Assembly: GCF_001612825.1 (NCBI RefSeq)
Contig: NZ_BDBE01000025.1
Span: 1-64,000 of the forward strand
Reading direction: 5' to 3'
Source of the DNA: Nocardia caishijiensis NBRC 108228
GTDB lineage: Bacteria; Actinomycetota; Actinomycetes; Mycobacteriales; Mycobacteriaceae
DNA length: 64,000 bases
A program made the position numbers and the translations under genes. This document shows positions 61,683 through 64,000 of this stretch, piece by piece. Every line of letters begins with the position of its first letter. Within the stretch, counting starts at the first letter, position 1. The notes under the pieces were generated by a model. It was not told the DNA's origin, made no database searches, and was given only the letters and a program-made list of their open reading frames with translations.

Positions 61683-62813
61683 TCAGTCCCATTCGTAGGT
61701 GCCGTCGAGCAGCGCTTCGAGCCCGCTGCGGTGCATGATGTAGTCGTCGCGCTCGTCGGGCACGGTGTCCTCGCCGAAGTGGATCATCCGCCGCTTGATC
61801 CGTGCCATCACGATCGCGTGGCGCAGTGCGGCGTACACGATGTAGAAGTCGAGGTCGGTGACGGTGTGACCGGTCCGCTTCTCGTACTCGGCGACCACGT
61901 CGTCGCGGCGAAGGAAATCGGCCAGGCCAGGCTGGTCGAACTTCGTCGCGATGTCTTGGAAGAACCGGTGGATGAAGATCAACCAGCCCAGATCCAGCTC
62001 GCGGGGGCCGAGGGTGGCCATCTCCCAGTCCAGCACGGCGACGGGGGCGAAACCGTCGAACAGGATGTTGCCGGGACGGGCGTCACCCCAGTTGAGCACC
62101 TCGGCGCCGGTCTCGGCGGGCCAGTGCGCCTCCAGCCAGTCGAACGCGCGCTCGATCAGCGGGATGTCGATACCGTCGTCGGCCAGCGCCCACCGGTACC
62201 AGGCGCGCTGGGCCTCGAAATGCCTGCGCAGCGCGGAACCTTCGCCGTCCAGCGCGGGGAAGCGCTCGGCCGCGTCGTCGATCGCGTGCACCTGGGCGAT
62301 CACCTCGACCGTCGCGGTGGTGATGCCCCCGCGCTCGGCGGGGGTCGCGTCGAACACCCAGCCGAAGAACACGTAGGGCGGGTTGTCGGCGGCCACCTCG
62401 CCCTCGACCTTGTCCATGACGAAAAATGGTGTGCCGAACACGGATTCGTCGGTCTCGAGCCAGCGCAGGGCGGGCACCGGCACCTGCGACGCCGCCGCGA
62501 CACCCGACATCACCTGGTACTGCAGCGGCAGGTCGTAGGACTGGAACACCGGGAACGAGGAGTCCTCGGGCGCCATCCGCGCGACGAACGAGCCGCTCTC
62601 GGCGACGCCGTTCACCGACCACGCGGCGTCGAACAGGACCGTGGTGCTCGACATACCGCCGGTGGCGGGCTTGCTGAGAGCGCTGATCGTCGGGGGTGCG
62701 TCGGCACCGAGCTTGTCCGAGAGCCACTGCGCGAGCCGCTCGCCGAATGCGTCGAGATCGAGCTCGGTGACGGTCAGCGACTGCTGCGCGGTGTGGTCGG
62801 TGTCCTCGGACAT
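61683..62813 (-). CDS. APH-fold phosphotransferase family protein
   Basis: Protein of 376 residues. GGMSSTTVLFDA is the nucleotide loop, FFVMDKVEG follows, and the catalytic loop LNWGDARPGNILFD and DWEMATLGPRELDLGWL carry the Asp residues (Trp replaces the usual His in the Brenner motif, common in this subgroup). Members resemble the kinase part of ACAD10 and act on hydroxyacyl substrates or drugs. First gene of a pair with the lipocalin-like gene. Confidence 0.9.
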   Translation of the reverse strand: MSEDTDHTAQQSLTVTELDLDAFGERLAQWLSDKLGADAPPTISALSKPATGGMSSTTVLFDAAWSVNGVAESGSFVARMAPEDSSFPVFQSYDLPLQYQVMSGVAAASQVPVPALRWLETDESVFGTPFFVMDKVEGEVAADNPPYVFFGWVFDATPAERGGITTATVEVIAQVHAIDDAAERFPALDGEGSALRRHFEAQRAWYRWALADDGIDIPLIERAFDWLEAHWPAETGAEVLNWGDARPGNILFDGFAPVAVLDWEMATLGPRELDLGWLIFIHRFFQDIATKFDQPGLADFLRRDDVVAEYEKRTGHTVTDLDFYIVYAALRHAIVMARIKRRMIHFGEDTVPDERDDYIMHRSGLEALLDGTYEWD

Positions 62814-63006
62814 GTATGGAGTCCCCTGTCGGCGTGGTGAAACGTGTTCCGTACCGGCGTACCGGAAGACCGGCCGGAATGTAAGCCGGGCGTCGGTGAG
62901 CGGGATTCAGGGTTGACACCTCCAAGATCGGGGTTTCCCCCGATGCGCGCCCGCGTCGGTCTCGGTGAAGCTTGCCGGACAACCCTTTTCGAGGTGGAGG
63001 TAGGCA

Positions 63007-64000
63007 GTGACGGCAGTTGTCGCGGAGCACGCGGTCGAGGAACCGGCGCGCGAACTCGCGCCCGAGTGGCACCCGCTCACCCGGCTCGCGTTCCGGTTCT
63101 GCGTCGCCTACCTCGGCCTCTTCTGCCTGTGGATGGCACAGATCAGCTACGTGTTCCTCGGCGTGATCGCCTTGCGGATCCCCGAGGACGCCATCGCCTG
63201 GCAGCTGCTCACGCTGGCCCCGGTGAGCAGCTGGATCGGTGAGCACGTGTTCGGGGTGGCGGCCGAACTGACGATGAACGGCAGCGGCGACCAGGCCGCC
63301 ATCTGGATCCAGTGCGGGCTGGTGCTGGTGGTCGCGGTGCTGGTCACCGTGGTGTGGTCGATTCTGGACCGGCGTCGACGTGCCTACCCTCGGGGCGCGA
63401 GCTGGTTCCTCGCCGGGCTCCGACTGGCCGTGGGCGGGCAGATGCTGTTCTACGGCTTCGCGAAACTGGTCCCCACCCAGATGCCGGAACCGGCACTGAC
63501 CACCCTGCTCACCCGGGTCGGCGACCTGAGCCCGATGTCGATGCTGTGGACCCAGGTCGGTTCGGCGCCCGCCTACGAGGTGGCGCTCGGTGCGGCCGAG
63601 GTGCTCGCCGGGCTGCTGCTGTTCTGGCCGCGCACCGCGACCCTCGGCGCCATGCTCAGCGTGATCAGCATGGCCCAGGTGTTCCTGCTGAACCTCACCT
63701 TCGACGTGCCGGTGAAGATGCTGTCGGGGCATCTGCTGCTGATGAGCCTGGTGCTGCTGGCCCCGCAGGCGCGACGGTTGCTCGATGTGCTGGTGCTGCA
63801 ACGTCCTTCGGAACCGATGACGCAACCGCCGCTGTTCCGGTCCGCGCGTGCCGAGCGGTGGGCCACCGTGGTCCAGGTCGCGGCGGCGGCATGGATCGTG
63901 GTCGGGTTGATCGTGTTCTCCGCCGAATCGTGGCGCGAATACGGCGGTGGCGCACCGGAACCGGAGCTGTACGGCATCTGGGAGGTGTCGGAGTTCACGA
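63007..64000 (+). CDS. DoxX-like membrane protein, cut by the window end
   Basis: At least 331 codons from a GTG at 63007, no stop before the window end. It has four or more membrane segments: AFRFCVAYLGLFCLWM, AAIWIQCGLVLVVAVLVTVVWS, LRLAVGGQMLFYGFAKLVP, AAEVLAGLLLFWPRTATLGA, and one near 290. The blocks FAKLVPTQMP, GDLSPMSMLWTQVGSAPAYEV and LTFDVPVKMLSGHLLLMS resemble DoxX-type proteins. Behind AGGTGGAGG. Divergent from the phosphotransferase. C terminus unknown. Confidence 0.8.
   Translation, partial: MTAVVAEHAVEEPARELAPEWHPLTRLAFRFCVAYLGLFCLWMAQISYVFLGVIALRIPEDAIAWQLLTLAPVSSWIGEHVFGVAAELTMNGSGDQAAIWIQCGLVLVVAVLVTVVWSILDRRRRAYPRGASWFLAGLRLAVGGQMLFYGFAKLVPTQMPEPALTTLLTRVGDLSPMSMLWTQVGSAPAYEVALGAAEVLAGLLLFWPRTATLGAMLSVISMAQVFLLNLTFDVPVKMLSGHLLLMSLVLLAPQARRLLDVLVLQRPSEPMTQPPLFRSARAERWATVVQVAAAAWIVVGLIVFSAESWREYGGGAPEPELYGIWEVSEFT

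Overview
The window reads as chromosome of a high-GC, mycolic-acid type actinobacterium, most likely Nocardia or a close relative. The base composition is high in G+C with GTG and TTG starts. The gene order follows the Mycobacterium tuberculosis segment that runs from the M23 peptidase and rpsB through dxr-rip1-ispG to mqo and cobO-cobB, and DUF4254, MmyB-type and DUF5753 regulators are present. No sequence search was possible, so the genus is an inference.

Layout. 1-325: a degenerate GC-rich tandem repeat. 0.3-9.2 kb: a YqeY-like protein, DUF1990, a secreted M23 peptidase and partner, then the translation and lipid core rpsB, tsf, pyrH, frr, cdsA and rlmN. 9.2-13.9 kb: a divergent paralogue of ribosomal protein L11, two tandem Ser/Thr kinases, a LysR regulator with a basic tail, and DUF2631. 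14-20.6 kb: dxr, the site-2 protease rip1, ispG, a GNAT protein and a penicillin-binding lipoprotein. 20.6-26.1 kb: a nitrobindin, a lipoprotein propeller, and a Nocardia-type group (DUF4254, thioesterase, DUF5753 regulator, DUF4254). 26.1-32.9 kb: a 2-aminoethylphosphonate-type operon (PhnF-like repressor, FAD oxidase, phosphonatase-like hydrolase, ABC transporter) with two PhnF-type operators. 33.7-38.0 kb: an accessory island bracketed by the two ends of a broken XRE gene. 38-45.9 kb: regulators paired with small enzymes, an LLM flavoprotein and a formate-dehydrogenase-like molybdoenzyme. 45.9-58.5 kb: map, late cobalamin genes (cobQ, chelatase, cobO, cobB, CbiG/CobE-like), an alpha/beta hydrolase and mqo. 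58.5-60.5 kb: two tandem noncoding Y RNAs and the gene for their protein partner Ro (Rsr). 60.6-64 kb: a lipocalin-like protein, an APH-fold phosphotransferase and a DoxX-like membrane protein that runs off the end.

The most striking system is the Ro/Y RNA locus. Directly upstream of a TROVE/vWA Ro60 orthologue lie two adjacent RNAs. Each is closed by a long-range helix (17 bp and 14 bp with one bulge) of the kind that binds Ro. The first carries a circularly permuted tRNA mimic: T arm, an acceptor stem closed by a GCA triloop, then D arm. The second has a T arm, an acceptor-like hairpin closed by a GCGA tetraloop, and an anticodon-like hairpin. Other unexpected items are a 62-bp inverted-repeat element present upstream of tsf and, inverted, between rip1 and ispG; the L11 paralogue lacking the proline motif of the thiostrepton site; a 16-copy CCGAG microsatellite between the chelatase and cobO; and a secreted protein whose only well-placed start is AUA.

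How the genes work together. dxr and ispG belong to the MEP isoprenoid pathway. cobB, cobO, cobQ and the CobN-associated chelatase serve corrinoid synthesis and adenosylation. The phosphonate operon should import an aminophosphonate and release phosphate by oxidation followed by C-P hydrolysis, without a PhnW transaminase. Ro and the Y RNAs are expected to act in RNA surveillance or stress-related RNA decay.
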